NCBI RefSeq assembly: GCF_000429305.1
Contig: NZ_AUBP01000001.1
Coordinates: 124,001 to 188,000 of the forward strand
DNA from: Desulfovibrio inopinatus DSM 10711
GTDB lineage: Bacteria; Desulfobacterota; Desulfovibrionia; Desulfovibrionales; Desulfovibrionaceae
Direction of reading: 5' to 3'
Length of the DNA: 64,000 nucleotides
In this document: positions 36,027-45,843 of the stretch, one piece after another
Layout: each line of letters opens with the position of its first letter
Numbering within the stretch: the first letter of the stretch is position 1
Translations under genes and position numbers: made by a program
The notes under the pieces: model-generated
Seen by the model: only the letters and a program-made list of their open reading frames with translations
Databases searched by the model: none
What the model was told of the DNA's origin: nothing

Positions 36027-36266
36027 TTATGATTTTTCGTCGTTATTTGTGAAATAGTCGGGAGTAAAATTTAAAGAACCATAGACCGTCAAGGAAGCAT
36101 ACGCAGTTTCAAATCGTTGTCGAATTCTTCCGGATAACCGTCGCCTTCCGGCAAAAATGTGACTAATCTGAGATTTACTGACACCAATGGCATTGGCGAG
36201 GTCACATTGTTCAATATTGCATTGGTTAAGTTTTTGTCTCAGGTTGAACACAATATCCTGTGCCAT
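36027..36266 (-). CDS. Small XRE-type HTH regulator
   Basis: A 79-residue protein with a Cro/C1-type helix-turn-helix: LRQKLNQCNIEQCDLANAIG, then VSKSQISHIFAGRRRLSGRIRQRFETAY (residues ~8-55). It should bind DNA as a dimer. The start at 36266 with GGAG nine bases upstream is better than an ATG at 36317, which would add 17 residues with no site. It lies between the genes for the ABC ATPase and permease, all on one strand, so it is a likely regulator of the exporter. Confidence 0.8.
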   Translation of the reverse strand: MAQDIVFNLRQKLNQCNIEQCDLANAIGVSKSQISHIFAGRRRLSGRIRQRFETAYASLTVYGSLNFTPDYFTNNDEKS

Positions 36267-36376
36267 TCTTTTTCTCCGGTAACATAGAGTTTCAGGACAC
36301 AGGTCTATCTTTCTCATATTTTTTTCATGAAAAACATCAGGAACTTCCTGAATTTTACCCAGGAATAAACTGATCT

Positions 36377-36392
36377 TGTGAGTGTTTTCACA
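36377..36392. promoter_or_regulatory. CRP/FNR-type binding-site match
   Basis: TGTGA-N6-TCACA (36377-36392) matches the CRP consensus exactly. It lies 111 bases upstream of the XRE gene. A further inverted repeat TGGATTC-ATT-GAATCCA is at 36417-36433. Which CRP/FNR-family protein would bind is unknown. Confidence 0.45.
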
Positions 36393-36507
36393 CGAATGGA
36401 ATCATGGATGACGTGTTGGATTCATTGAATCCATCCCTCTATCCGTTGGGTCACGCCAGGATCTTGCTGTGTGGCTACAATGAGTTCGTAGAGCTTTGGG
36501 GCGTCGG

Positions 36508-37191
36508 TCATGCTGGCGATTGAGTAAGATGTCCATCGCAGAGCAGAAGTTTTTCATCGGCGAGGTCATCGGCCATGTCGGAATGCGTCGCCATGATGAT
36601 GGTTTGTGTTGCGTCTTTTCGTATGTTGGCTAGGAGTTCCAGGACGATACGACTGTTTTTTGAGTCAAGGTTGCCGGTGGGTTCGTCAGCCAGAAGAAGA
36701 GCCGGATTGTTGATAAGCGCTCGGGCGATGGCACAACGTTGCATTTCACCACCGGACAATGCCCCTGTTTTATGATGAAAACGGTGTCCCATGCCTAATC
36801 GTTCAAGTAATTCGGAAGCGCGTTGTGTAACATCGGCACGTTTTCCTCCGGCTAGGAGGCCTGGTAACACCGCATTTTCAAGAACTGTCAGTGTGGGTAA
36901 GAGGTTGAATGATTGAAATATGACGCCAACAACATGTCGTCGAAATTGCGTCATACCGGATTCATCAAGCTGACCGATATGGTGTCCGGCCACACGAAGC
37001 TCACCAGCCGTTGGACGGTCCAGGCCGGCAAGAAGCGAGAGCAATGTGGATTTCCCGGAACCGGACTCTCCTTTTAAAATGACAAACGAACCTGTTGCGA
37101 TGGAGAGGTTGATATCCTGAATTCCAATTCCGGTATCTCCATGCAGACGGCATAATCCACGTGCCTCGATAGCATACATGGTATTTTCCAT
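36508..37191 (-). CDS. LolD-type ABC transporter ATP-binding protein
   Basis: The 227-residue ATPase has Walker A GESGSGKS, the Q-loop [12 protein letters not shown], the signature [15 protein letters not shown], Walker [14 protein letters not shown] and the H-loop [12 protein letters not shown]. Sequence and length put it in the LolD/MacB group that pairs with FtsX-type permeases. Its partner is the two-FtsX permease at 33.0-35.6 kb, on the same strand 870 bases downstream beyond a small regulator gene. It lies 223 bases after ilvN. The start is either 37191 or 37179; neither has a strong ribosome-binding site. Confidence 0.93.
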   Translation of the reverse strand: MENTMYAIEARGLCRLHGDTGIGIQDINLSIATGSFVILKGESGSGKSTLLSLLAGLDRPTAGELRVAGHHIGQLDESGMTQFRRHVVGVIFQSFNLLPTLTVLENAVLPGLLAGGKRADVTQRASELLERLGMGHRFHHKTGALSGGEMQRCAIARALINNPALLLADEPTGNLDSKNSRIVLELLANIRKDATQTIIMATHSDMADDLADEKLLLCDGHLTQSPA

Positions 37192-37297
37192 GCCTGTTCA
37201 TGTATCCCCTTTTATATGAAATGGGAACGGAAGTGGAATGGGAAAAGCTGAAAGACGACTGGACTTCTTTGGGAGAATCTCCGTTTCGTCTTCTCTG

Positions 37298-37313
37298 AAG
37301 AGTTTAAACTCTT
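37298..37313. promoter_or_regulatory. Perfect 16-base palindrome upstream of the ABC ATPase gene
   Basis: AAGAGTTTAAACTCTT is a perfect palindrome 107 bases upstream of the ATPase start, in a 223-base gap. It is a candidate operator for the ATPase gene, perhaps for the nearby XRE protein; only the symmetry is seen. Confidence 0.35.
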
Positions 37314-37349
37314 GGGATCGAATCCGGAGAAATCATAAAATACAATGCA

Positions 37350-37386
37350 CCGTCGTTGAGGAGGATTTTGCTCCCCAACGGCGATG
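37350..37386 (-). terminator. Probable terminator of ilvBN
   Basis: On the minus strand CGCCGTTGGGGAG pairs, with G-U wobbles, with CTCCTCAACGACGG across seven bases and is followed by a moderately T-rich tract (TGCATTGTATTTT). It lies just beyond the ilvN stop. Confidence 0.55.
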
Positions 37387-37414
37387 GATTGTTTTTCGTG
37401 ATGTGTTTGAAGAC

Positions 37415-37717
37415 TTACTCCACTGTGGCGGTATCGCAGAATTCCGTGTTCATTGTCTCGAATATTCTGTTATCCCGAGTTGTTTCGAGATGAAGGACAT
37501 CGTGGAGTTTTTCTACTTGTCGGACAATTTGTGTGAGGCGTTCATCTTCGCGCAATCGCAGCAGCATTCGGCTGTTCTCTCCGCCGTTGACAGGCAAGCA
37601 CGCAATCGCGTCGAGGTTATAAGCACGCCGGGCGAACAGGTTGCATATGTGCGACATGACCCCAGGATGGTTTTTCACCGTGAGATCAAGAATGGTCATT
37701 TCAGGCGACGCGGTCAT
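37415..37717 (-). CDS. ilvN: Acetolactate synthase small (regulatory) subunit
   Basis: A 100-residue protein that is essentially one ACT domain: MTILDLTVKNHPGVMSHICNLFARRAYNLDAIAC and RMLLRLREDERLTQIVRQVEKL. This is the short IlvN type, which binds valine and controls the catalytic subunit. Its start overlaps the ilvB end by 17 bases and has AAGGAG. A probable terminator follows. Confidence 0.92.
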   Translation of the reverse strand: MTASPEMTILDLTVKNHPGVMSHICNLFARRAYNLDAIACLPVNGGENSRMLLRLREDERLTQIVRQVEKLHDVLHLETTRDNRIFETMNTEFCDTATVE

Positions 37718-39377
37718 GAGAATCTCCTTGAATCATCGTGGTATTATCGGCTCCCGGAGGCACCATGGGGTAGACGTTGTCCACGCACACCGGGGCATGC
37801 ACCAACGCTGGTCCGGGGGTGTTCAGGGCAAGGTCGAGCACGGTGGCAGCATTGTTTGGTGTCAACGTAAATGACGGCAATCCAAAGGCACTGGCAAGCG
37901 CTGTAAAATCGGGCTGATGAGTAAATGTCGAGGCGAACAGGGTTTTGTCGAAAAAAAGTTCCTGCTGCTGGCAAACAAGGCCCAGTGCATTGTTGTTGAG
38001 CACCACAAGGGTCACATCAGCGCCTGTTTCGGCCAACGTGGCTAACTCTTGAATATTCATGAGAATGGAACCGTCACCGGAGAAGCAAATGGTTTTTTTC
38101 CCGGTGGCCATGGCGGCACCAATGGCTGCGGGCAAACCAAATCCCATGGTGCCGAGTCCGCCGGAGGTCAACCAGTGGCCAGGAGTATTATGCGGCCATG
38201 TTTTGGCGGCCCACATTTGGTGCTGGCCCACATCCGTCACCACGATGGGATTGCGATTACAGGTGTTGGCCACAGCTGTGATGATGCCGGCGGGGCGATC
38301 GAGCGCTTTGATCGGGGTCTGCGGTGGATTATGTTGACGAATTGCTGCAATACGCATGCGCCAACTCGGCCGTTCCTGTTCGCGCACAAGAGGAAGCAAG
38401 CCTTGTATGCTTTCGGCCACGTCGGCATGAATGCCCACATGCGCCGTTTTAATTTTGTCGAGTTCCCCCTTGTCGATATCGATATGAATGATTGAGGCAT
38501 TGGGGCAGAACGTGGTCGCCTTGCCTGTGGCACGATCGTCAAAGCGCATACCCACGGCAATAAACAGATCGCATTCGGCCAAAGCATAGTTCGCATGCAC
38601 ATCGCCGTGCATACCGAGCAATCCCAATGACAAGGGATCATTGGACGCAACCGCCCCAAGACCTTGGAGCGTCATGGCAACAGGCATATCGGCTTTGCGG
38701 GCAAGCTGCAGGGCAAGGTGGGAAGCTCCCGAACGTAAAGTGCCGGCTCCAAGGCATAACACAGGCCGTTGGGCTGTGTTGATCATATGTGCAGCTTCGG
38801 CCATCGCATCCGTATCAAGTACAGGAGAGGGGTCCGGACGCCCTGGCTCAGGCCAGATGTCTACGGTGATGGATTCCATTTGCACATCGCGAGGCACATC
38901 GACGAGAACTGGGCCCGGCCGTCCCGATGCGGCAATTCGGAATGCTTGCGGAATGATGTCGAGCAGTTCTTCAGCCGAGCGGGCAAGAAAGTTATGTTTG
39001 GCGATAGGGATCGTCAGTCCGTAAATATCCACTTCCTGGAACGCATCGGCACCGATGAGGCTCGTGGGCACTTGGCCGGTAATGGCGACAAGCGGAATCG
39101 AATCCATACGGGCATCGGCAATAGCGGTGATAAGATTGGTTGCTCCCGGCCCTGACGTCGCAAAGCACACGGCCGGCTCACCCGTAGCACGCGCAACACC
39201 TTGTGCAAAGAAACCAGCTCCTTGTTCGTGTCGGGTCAACACGTGGCGAATTTGTGTGGATTTGGACAAGGCGTGATACATCGGCAGGTTGGCCCCACCC
39301 GGAATACCAGCAATCAGACGAATGTTTTGGCGTTCAATGAGCCGGATGAGCAATTCGGCTCCTGTAATGGAAGACAT
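37701..39377 (-). CDS. ilvB: Acetolactate synthase large (catalytic) subunit
   Basis: The 558-residue enzyme joins two pyruvates (or pyruvate and 2-oxobutyrate), the first step of valine, leucine and isoleucine synthesis. It has the ThDP-dependent family layout: GGANLPMYHAL, the catalytic Glu in TRHEQGAGFFAQGVARATG, GPGATNLITAIADARMDSIP, the FAD-binding middle domain (HIDIDKGELDKIK) and the ThDP/metal site FSGDGSILMN with NNNALGLV. Start has AAGGAGG. It is preceded by a valine-rich leader peptide and a GC-rich attenuator, and overlaps ilvN. Confidence 0.96.
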   Translation of the reverse strand: MSSITGAELLIRLIERQNIRLIAGIPGGANLPMYHALSKSTQIRHVLTRHEQGAGFFAQGVARATGEPAVCFATSGPGATNLITAIADARMDSIPLVAITGQVPTSLIGADAFQEVDIYGLTIPIAKHNFLARSAEELLDIIPQAFRIAASGRPGPVLVDVPRDVQMESITVDIWPEPGRPDPSPVLDTDAMAEAAHMINTAQRPVLCLGAGTLRSGASHLALQLARKADMPVAMTLQGLGAVASNDPLSLGLLGMHGDVHANYALAECDLFIAVGMRFDDRATGKATTFCPNASIIHIDIDKGELDKIKTAHVGIHADVAESIQGLLPLVREQERPSWRMRIAAIRQHNPPQTPIKALDRPAGIITAVANTCNRNPIVVTDVGQHQMWAAKTWPHNTPGHWLTSGGLGTMGFGLPAAIGAAMATGKKTICFSGDGSILMNIQELATLAETGADVTLVVLNNNALGLVCQQQELFFDKTLFASTFTHQPDFTALASAFGLPSFTLTPNNAATVLDLALNTPGPALVHAPVCVDNVYPMVPPGADNTTMIQGDSHDRVA

Positions 39378-39432
39378 GGCGGCCTCCTTGGCATGCCCTT
39401 GAGCGAGTGGTTGGCAGGAGACCTTAGGTATG

Positions 39433-39467
39433 AAAAAACCCCCGCCGACCTTGTCGCCGGGGGGGTT
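39433..39467 (-). terminator. Attenuator terminator upstream of ilvB
   Basis: On the minus strand a C-run (CCCCCCCGGCGAC) folds on GTCGGCGGGGG with a short loop, followed by TTTTTT. It lies between the leader-peptide stop and the ilvB start, where an attenuator would be expected. Confidence 0.85.
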
Positions 39468-39493
39468 GAATGACTGATGAAGAGAAGTTCCCG

Positions 39494-39598
39494 CTACGGC
39501 GCAAGTTTATATACGTCGCCTACTACTACGACGTTGGCTACGACGCCCGATACGAGCGATAGGCGGGAGGAGAAAATCGTAGCGTATAAAGTGGCCAT
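39494..39598 (-). CDS. ilvBN leader peptide (valine-rich, IvbL-like)
   Basis: A 34-codon ORF, too short for usual gene calling: it starts MATLYATIFSSRL, contains GVVANVVVVG, and ends VYKLAP. It has eight valines, six of them in a ten-residue stretch. The start at 39598 has AAGGA eight bases upstream. The C-terminal end lies 27 bases before the attenuator. By analogy with ivbL of E. coli ilvBN, ribosome stalling at the Val codons under valine shortage would prevent the terminator from forming. The peptide itself probably has no other role. Confidence 0.85.
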   Translation of the reverse strand: MATLYATIFSSRLSLVSGVVANVVVVGDVYKLAP

Positions 39599-39630
39599 GC
39601 GGAAATTCCTTGTAAAAAATTATTGAGATG

Positions 39631-39659
39631 TCAATACGCCGTGCAAAATGCATCGTCAA
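39631..39659 (-). promoter_or_regulatory. Candidate ilv promoter
   Basis: On the minus strand TTGACG (39659-39654), 17 bases, then TATTGA (39636-39631). The -10 is weak, but it is the best-spaced pair just upstream of the leader peptide. Confidence 0.4.
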
Positions 39660-39834
39660 GCGATTTTTTTACTTCTTGTGAGGTATGGGCATGACTTGAC
39701 GAGATTGACAACGAAATCATATCAAGATGAAATTGTTATAAAAGTAAGAATTGAGTGAGCAATGTTTGCACGTACGAAAACGAATGCACTGGGTTGGTAC
39801 TGTAACCCAGGATCAAATACACTATAGGATGTCT

Positions 39835-41418
39835 ATGAAGCCGAAAGGGATTTTTACGTTCTTGGCCGTGCTTTTGTTGGTAACGCTCGTGTTGGCAGGA
39901 GCGTTTTTTTATCAACAAACGGAGAATTTGAGTCGTTCCGTTGTGACAGGGGTTGCTGAAAATTCGGCAAAGAATTTAGCGTCCGCTATTAAATCCTTTT
40001 TTGAGCCATTTGTGTCCAATTCTCGGTTTATGGCGGATATGTTTGTCGATGAAGGCTTGGCAACATCAAGTAAAAATGAAGTGGCTCCATTTGCAGCAGC
40101 GCTTGTGGCAAGCAATGCCCCCTTGTCCGGGGTTATGATTAGCGATGCCTCCGGTCCGCTTTTTATCTTGGCCCAACGTGAAAACAAACTGTTTGTCCGT
40201 GGAAAAGGCAATGATTGGCATGAGACAACGCGGCAAGGTGTTGTTGGCGAGACAGTAGAAGCTCCGTTTGCTGTACGTTTTGGTGTTATATCTTCTGCCG
40301 TGGCGGCTCTGGATGGCGCTCCGACGTTGACGGGAGCGGACAGAGTCTATTGGTCTCCTTCGTTTTTAAATAATAATGGAATGGCCGTTTCCGTGACGCT
40401 GGATGATCCTAAGGCACAGGCAACTCAGTCTCGTCAAGTTCGTCAGATCCTGTCATTGTCTTTTTCAATTGAATCCATGCAAGACGTTATTGCTGCAGCA
40501 AAGTATTCGAAACAAGAAGCCGTGTTTATTCTCGCTTCTCCGAGATCTGGTGTCGATTCTTCGTTAGGACGTACCATCGACCTCTTTGGGAAATCGGCAG
40601 TACTTGTGCCGTTGTCCGGTTCAGAAAAGGGGGATTTGCTCGTTGAGGGGGCAAAAAACATCATGGAGCTGAACGAGAGCTTGGGAGGAGATTTGGCGGT
40701 ACCCGTTGCCGGGGGTGACTATTTTGTTGGTTTCTCCCGCTTAGGAGAGAGTGCTGATAGTGCGTATCTTGGCGTTGTGATCCCAAAAACCGATTTAGTG
40801 GATCGATTCGCCTCAGAACAGACCAATTTAAATCGAATCGGCTTGAGTTTTTTAGCCGCATTTGGTGTGGTCGCTATCGTCCTGCTCATGATGTATCGCC
40901 TGTTATTAAAGCGATCGGCGCAAGATGTAACAACAAGCAATATGCCTGTTGCACGATTGATGCACCAAGGAGAATCTGAGTTTGTCGAATTTAAGTCGAC
41001 GCTTCGCGTGAATCTCCAAACTGGAAAAAAAGATAAACGAATGGAGTTGGCGTGCCTGAAAACCGTGGCCGCCTTTTTGAATTCCCGAGGTGGAACGTTG
41101 CTTGTCGGTGTATCCGATTCAGGCGATGTCCTTGGATTGGAAAATGATGATTTTTCTGACGATGACCATGTGCTGCGCCATTTTGCCAATGTGTTTGATC
41201 AAAATATTGGTCCGGTACATCGGCGGCAAGTGACAACTTCTGTTGTTAATGCAGAGGGAGGGAAAATTTTGCGTGTCGACTGCCGAGCTTCGGAAAGTCC
41301 TGTTTTTGTGAAGACAGCCGATGACGACGTATTTTATGTTCGAACGGGGCCAGCTACAAAACGTCTCAAAATGACTGAAGCTTTGGAGTATATGAAAACA
41401 CGTTTTGAAAATGTTTGA
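39835..41418 (+). CDS. Membrane protein: periplasmic Cache-like sensor fused to a cytosolic AlbA_2 (Schlafen-type) domain
   Basis: A 527-residue protein. Helix 1 (~5-27; FTFLAVLLLVTLVLAGAFF) and helix 2 (~340-362; LSFLAAFGVVAIVLLMMYRL) enclose a ~310-residue periplasmic region with a Cache-like layout (VVTGVAENSAKNLASAIKSF, GVMISDASGPLFILA, LSLSFSIESMQDVI). The cytosolic part (~375-525) has ESEFVEFKSTLRVN, LACLKTVAAFLNSRGGTLLVGV, GLENDD and DDVFYVRTG, the motifs of the AlbA_2/Schlafen domain seen in ATP-binding regulators and nucleases. The fusion suggests signal-controlled nucleic-acid or nucleotide activity. ATG at 39835 has AGGA six bases upstream. It is 177 bases upstream of the giant hybrid sensor. 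Confidence 0.8.
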   Translation: MKPKGIFTFLAVLLLVTLVLAGAFFYQQTENLSRSVVTGVAENSAKNLASAIKSFFEPFVSNSRFMADMFVDEGLATSSKNEVAPFAAALVASNAPLSGVMISDASGPLFILAQRENKLFVRGKGNDWHETTRQGVVGETVEAPFAVRFGVISSAVAALDGAPTLTGADRVYWSPSFLNNNGMAVSVTLDDPKAQATQSRQVRQILSLSFSIESMQDVIAAAKYSKQEAVFILASPRSGVDSSLGRTIDLFGKSAVLVPLSGSEKGDLLVEGAKNIMELNESLGGDLAVPVAGGDYFVGFSRLGESADSAYLGVVIPKTDLVDRFASEQTNLNRIGLSFLAAFGVVAIVLLMMYRLLLKRSAQDVTTSNMPVARLMHQGESEFVEFKSTLRVNLQTGKKDKRMELACLKTVAAFLNSRGGTLLVGVSDSGDVLGLENDDFSDDDHVLRHFANVFDQNIGPVHRRQVTTSVVNAEGGKILRVDCRASESPVFVKTADDDVFYVRTGPATKRLKMTEALEYMKTRFENV

Positions 41419-41595
41419 TACATGATTAAATACTTGACGTCGAAAATGATACAGCGATAGTTCTCGTGAAGATATTTATGAAAGGGTTCTTTTATGCCGT
41501 TTGATGGTTAGTTAAATATTTGACTTGGCGTATGTATCTTTTTGTTTTGAAGAAGATGTGAGATACATCGTCTAAATTTTCTGGAGTTGTCCACT

Positions 41596-44500
41596 ATGCA
41601 TGGCAGACCCTCGGTCTCTCTTTCCCGCGTCTTTCCTTTGGCCATGTTCTGTGTATTCTTCATAATGTTTGTCGTGCCGACATATGCCAGGACACTTCAG
41701 TTTCAACACCTCACAATTGAAGATGGCCTGTCACAGTCCTCTGCCATGAAATTGGTCATGGACAAGACAGGTTTTCTTTGGGTTGGAACCTATGATGGAC
41801 TCAACCGTTATGATGGGATTGGATTTCATGTGTATCGATCAGAGTATGGCAACATACAATCCATATCCGATGTAAATATTCGGGCATTGCTTGTCGACTC
41901 CAAAGGTATTTTGTGGGTCGGCACAAAGAATGGAGGTTTCAATCGCTACAATGCTGATGACGATACGTTTACACGGTTTATGGCTGATGAAAATGATCCA
42001 TTGAGTCTTCCTGATAACGAAGTTCGAGCGATTCTCGAAGATAATGGTGGTGGATTGTGGGTCGGTACATTCGATGGGCTGGCAGTTATGGACAAAGTCA
42101 GTCAAACGTTTGTGACGTATCGATTATTTAAGGACGATGCACGCGCGAAAACTGAGGTCCTGAGTTTATCCAAGGATCCTACAGGTGAAAATATTTTTGT
42201 GGGAACGACACGCGGCCTCTATACGCTGTCTCCACATTCGGGCGCTTTTGAGCGCATCGAATTGTCTCCGTATGAATCCGGTGGGTATGAAATTCAATGT
42301 TTATATCTGGAAAATAAGAATACATTGTGGATTGGGACGGAGCGTTATGGCCTCTTTCAATTGAATCTCAGGGACGGTCATGTAACGCAAATCCTTTCTG
42401 GCATGGCTGTTTGGTCTATTTATAAAGATAGTCGGGACGTGTTCTGGGTGGGGACGAACCGGGGCTTGTACACGAAAGAGCCGACTACGGGCGCTTCCAC
42501 GGTAAAATCTGAGGCGTTTTCCGTTGTTACGTCCGATCCTATGGACCCGAGGAGCCTGAGTAACAATGATGTCTTATCCCTTTTGGAGGATCGAGCCGGA
42601 ATTCTGTGGGTAGGGACATACGCAGGAGGGCTCAATAAACTCAGTCCCAAAGCGCTCGCCTTTGAATTATACCGCCATATTGAAAACGACCCTGCAAGTC
42701 TTTCTGGTAACGAAGTGAGTTCCATCAGCGTTGATGCCGGGAATATCCTCTGGGTGGGGACACGCAACAATGGTTTGAATAAAGTAGACCGCAACACCGG
42801 CCAGGTGACTGTATTTAAATATGACCCTTCGGATGAAAACAGTCTTTCGCAAAATGAGGTTACTTGCGTACTTAATGATTCGCTTGGTCGGTTGTGGGTG
42901 GGAACTGCCGATTACGGCCTCAATCTTGTCGATAAAACAACCGGAAAATGCATTCATTACAGACATGATCCAACAAATCCTGCCAGTCTGAGCCAGGATA
43001 AAATATGGTGGATTACGGAAGGCTCGGAGGGGTTCTTATGGATCGGAACAAGTAAGGGAGGTTTGAACCGATTTAATCCTCTCAATGGAGAATGCAAACG
43101 ATTCCGCCATGACCCAGATGACCCCCAAAGTATCAGTCATGATCGTGTTCGTAATATCTTTGAGGGCTCAGATGGGTTTTTATGGATTGGGACCAATGCG
43201 GGGCTCAATCGCTTTGATCGGAAGACCGAAATATTTGTACACTGGACACATAATCCAGATGATCCGTCAAGTTTGTCCAATGATCGCGTGACGCCGATTC
43301 TGGAAGATGCCGATGGCTTTCTCTGGGTAGGCACTGATGACGGGCTGAATCGTTTTGACCGTAAAAGTGAAAAGTTCGTCCGTTTTACTCAGCAGGATGG
43401 ACTCGCCAATAACGGGATTCAAGGGCTACTGCGTGATGAGGACGGGGCGTTATGGATGAGTACTTTTAAAGGTATCACCCGGCTTGACCCCAAAAACGGT
43501 GGTGTTCGCAACTACTCGATCAAAGATGGCTTGCAAGGTATTGAGTTTTGGATGAACGCCTATTTTCAAGACACGACAGGGCGAATGTATTTTGGTGGAC
43601 TGGATGGGCTCAATGCGTTTAATCCGAAATCGCTTCGTACCAATAGACATCGGCCGCCAGTCGTACTGACAGGAATGCGCGTGATGAACAAGCCCCTTCA
43701 AAATGAGAGGGCGATATGGGCGCTTGATACCGTCGTGCTTAATTATGATGATTTAGTCTTTTCCATTGATTTTGCCGGACTTGATTTTGCTGATCCGCAA
43801 AAGAATCAATATGCATATAAGCTCAATGGCTTTGACAACGAGTTCGTTTATGTCGGGAATACGCATAGTGCGACATATACTAATCTTGACCCAGGACAAT
43901 ATGTCTTCACCGTACGAGCTGCCAATGATGACGGGGTATGGAATGAAACTGGCACGGCGTTGAATCTCGTCATCACGCCACCGTTTTGGAAAACGTTGTG
44001 GTTCCGGCTGCTGGCTGCTTTTCTGATCATTGCGCTGACCTACATCGTTTTTCGTTGGCGATTAAGCTCCATAGAACGGAGTCATCGCGAATTAGCCGCC
44101 TTGGTCGAACAGCGAACCAAAGAACTGCGAGAGGAAGTAGAGGAACGTAAACAGGCTCAGGAAGAGTCAATAGCTGCCAAGATTGAGGCTGAAAAAGCTG
44201 ACATGGCCAAAAGTGAATTTTTGGCGCGCATGAGTCATGAAATACGGACCCCGATCAATGTGATCATGGGTATGGCGGAAATGCTGGCAGAAACAGGGCT
44301 GAGCAGCAAACAATCCGAGTATGTTCAGCTTTTTCAAAGTGCTGGTGAACACTTGATGGGAGTCATCAACGATATTCTTGATTACTCCAAAATCGAAGCT
44401 GGTCATGTTGAATTAGAGCGGGTTCCATTTCAATTGCGCAAAGAATTGGAAGTCGTCTCAAACCTGATTGCATTTCGAGCATGGGAAAAAGGACTGCTTC

Positions 44501-45753
44501 ACGAAGTTGAAGTTGATGAAGATGTTCCTCAACGTGTCATCGGCGATCCGGCGCGATTACGCCAGATTCTCATGAATTTGTTGGGAAATGCTGTGAAGTT
44601 CACGGCGCATGGTAGTGTCAAGACGTACATTTCGGTTGATCGACCTGCGCTTTCTCCGATGGAACCTTTCAAGTTGAAATTCTGTGTTGCCGATACTGGG
44701 ATTGGTGTCCCGGAGGCTGCACGCGAGGAAGTTTTCAATCGATTTTGTCAGGCGGAAACGTCCACCACACGGAAGTACGGTGGGACCGGGCTTGGACTTG
44801 CGATCAGCAAAAGCCTGGTAGAACTGATGGGTGGCGCTATCTGGATTGAAGACAATCCAAGTGGCGGTGCTATTTTTTGTTTCACGGCACTTATGCGTGA
44901 AGCCGCGAGTCATACTACAACCGTTTCCGAGACACAAGAATCTGAAGATATTGCGGTTTCGACACAGGAGCATGTCCTGCCGTTTTCGGCGAAGGGTGTG
45001 CAACCATCGCCAGCTTCATCCGGCACGGCATCACTGCTCTTGGCTGAAGACAATGTCGCGAATCAAGCTATCATCGTTCATTTTCTCGATGATATCGAAC
45101 TCGATATCGATATAGCAAATAATGGGGAAGAAGCCGTATCGCAGTTTAAGCAGAAGCACTATAATATTGTCATAATGGATGTTGAGATGCCTATTATGGA
45201 TGGATTTGAAGCCACGACAGCGATACGTGACTTCGAAGCAGCACATAATCGGACGGCAACACCTATTATTGCTCTGACAGCCCATATCGATAAGGAATAT
45301 CGCAAACATTGTCTTGCGGCTGGATGCACGGATTATCTGACAAAGCCGTTACGAAAAAATATGCTTGTGGGGATGTTGCGTTCGTACGTGAAAGTTTCTC
45401 TAAAAGTGGAAGAAGCAGTCGCGGAAACATTGGATACGACGGTATCTAGTGAGGACGTGTCGTATTCCATTTCTTTAAATCATCGTTTGGAACGCTTGAT
45501 CCCTCTTTTTATAGAGACTGTGGAGAGCGACCTGAATGAAATGCAGCGGGTTTATGAAACGCATGATGCTGCAACATTGAAGCGTTTAGCCCATAAAATC
45601 AAAGGGGCGGCCTTGAGTTATGGGTTTGAGTTTATTGGCCAACAATGCATTGAGATCGAAGCCGCGTGCACGGCGAATAATTTGGAAAAAGTCGGTGATC
45701 GTATAACTGCCATGCAACAATTTCTTGAGCGCGCGGAGATTCATTACGTATAA
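41596..45753 (+). CDS. Giant hybrid two-component sensor with two-propeller periplasmic domain
   Basis: A 1385-residue protein. After a signal anchor, about 14 regulator-propeller repeats (typically LWVGT or LWIGT followed by GLNRFD or a variant) span ~40-690, enough for two seven-bladed propellers. A Y_Y_Y domain (~700-780) and a membrane helix ([15 protein letters not shown]) follow. The cytosolic part has HisKA with His881 ([11 protein letters not shown]), HATPase ([12 protein letters not shown]), a receiver with Asp1195 ([13 protein letters not shown]), and an Hpt domain with His1333 ([10 protein letters not shown]). It lacks the AraC output of Bacteroides HTCS proteins, so it must pass phosphate on to another regulator. 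The ligand is unknown. ATG chosen over TTG at 41587 because of GGAG spacing. Confidence 0.92.
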   Translation: MHGRPSVSLSRVFPLAMFCVFFIMFVVPTYARTLQFQHLTIEDGLSQSSAMKLVMDKTGFLWVGTYDGLNRYDGIGFHVYRSEYGNIQSISDVNIRALLVDSKGILWVGTKNGGFNRYNADDDTFTRFMADENDPLSLPDNEVRAILEDNGGGLWVGTFDGLAVMDKVSQTFVTYRLFKDDARAKTEVLSLSKDPTGENIFVGTTRGLYTLSPHSGAFERIELSPYESGGYEIQCLYLENKNTLWIGTERYGLFQLNLRDGHVTQILSGMAVWSIYKDSRDVFWVGTNRGLYTKEPTTGASTVKSEAFSVVTSDPMDPRSLSNNDVLSLLEDRAGILWVGTYAGGLNKLSPKALAFELYRHIENDPASLSGNEVSSISVDAGNILWVGTRNNGLNKVDRNTGQVTVFKYDPSDENSLSQNEVTCVLNDSLGRLWVGTADYGLNLVDKTTGKCIHYRHDPTNPASLSQDKIWWITEGSEGFLWIGTSKGGLNRFNPLNGECKRFRHDPDDPQSISHDRVRNIFEGSDGFLWIGTNAGLNRFDRKTEIFVHWTHNPDDPSSLSNDRVTPILEDADGFLWVGTDDGLNRFDRKSEKFVRFTQQDGLANNGIQGLLRDEDGALWMSTFKGITRLDPKNGGVRNYSIKDGLQGIEFWMNAYFQDTTGRMYFGGLDGLNAFNPKSLRTNRHRPPVVLTGMRVMNKPLQNERAIWALDTVVLNYDDLVFSIDFAGLDFADPQKNQYAYKLNGFDNEFVYVGNTHSATYTNLDPGQYVFTVRAANDDGVWNETGTALNLVITPPFWKTLWFRLLAAFLIIALTYIVFRWRLSSIERSHRELAALVEQRTKELREEVEERKQAQEESIAAKIEAEKADMAKSEFLARMSHEIRTPINVIMGMAEMLAETGLSSKQSEYVQLFQSAGEHLMGVINDILDYSKIEAGHVELERVPFQLRKELEVVSNLIAFRAWEKGLLHEVEVDEDVPQRVIGDPARLRQILMNLLGNAVKFTAHGSVKTYISVDRPALSPMEPFKLKFCVADTGIGVPEAAREEVFNRFCQAETSTTRKYGGTGLGLAISKSLVELMGGAIWIEDNPSGGAIFCFTALMREAASHTTTVSETQESEDIAVSTQEHVLPFSAKGVQPSPASSGTASLLLAEDNVANQAIIVHFLDDIELDIDIANNGEEAVSQFKQKHYNIVIMDVEMPIMDGFEATTAIRDFEAAHNRTATPIIALTAHIDKEYRKHCLAAGCTDYLTKPLRKNMLVGMLRSYVKVSLKVEEAVAETLDTTVSSEDVSYSISLNHRLERLIPLFIETVESDLNEMQRVYETHDAATLKRLAHKIKGAALSYGFEFIGQQCIEIEAACTANNLEKVGDRITAMQQFLERAEIHYV

Positions 45754-45770
45754 ATTGGACTGAGCGAATG

Positions 45771-45818
45771 AACCCAAGAAAAAGGCCGCCACATTCGTGA
45801 CGGCCTTTTTCTTGGGTT
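45771..45818. terminator. Bidirectional terminator
   Basis: An 18-base perfect stem (AACCCAAGAAAAAGGCCG with its complement) has a 12-base loop and A/T runs on both flanks. It separates the giant kinase from the convergent DUF1134 gene and should stop both. Confidence 0.9.
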
Positions 45819-45843
45819 CTTCACAGTCTTTGGAAGATACCAA

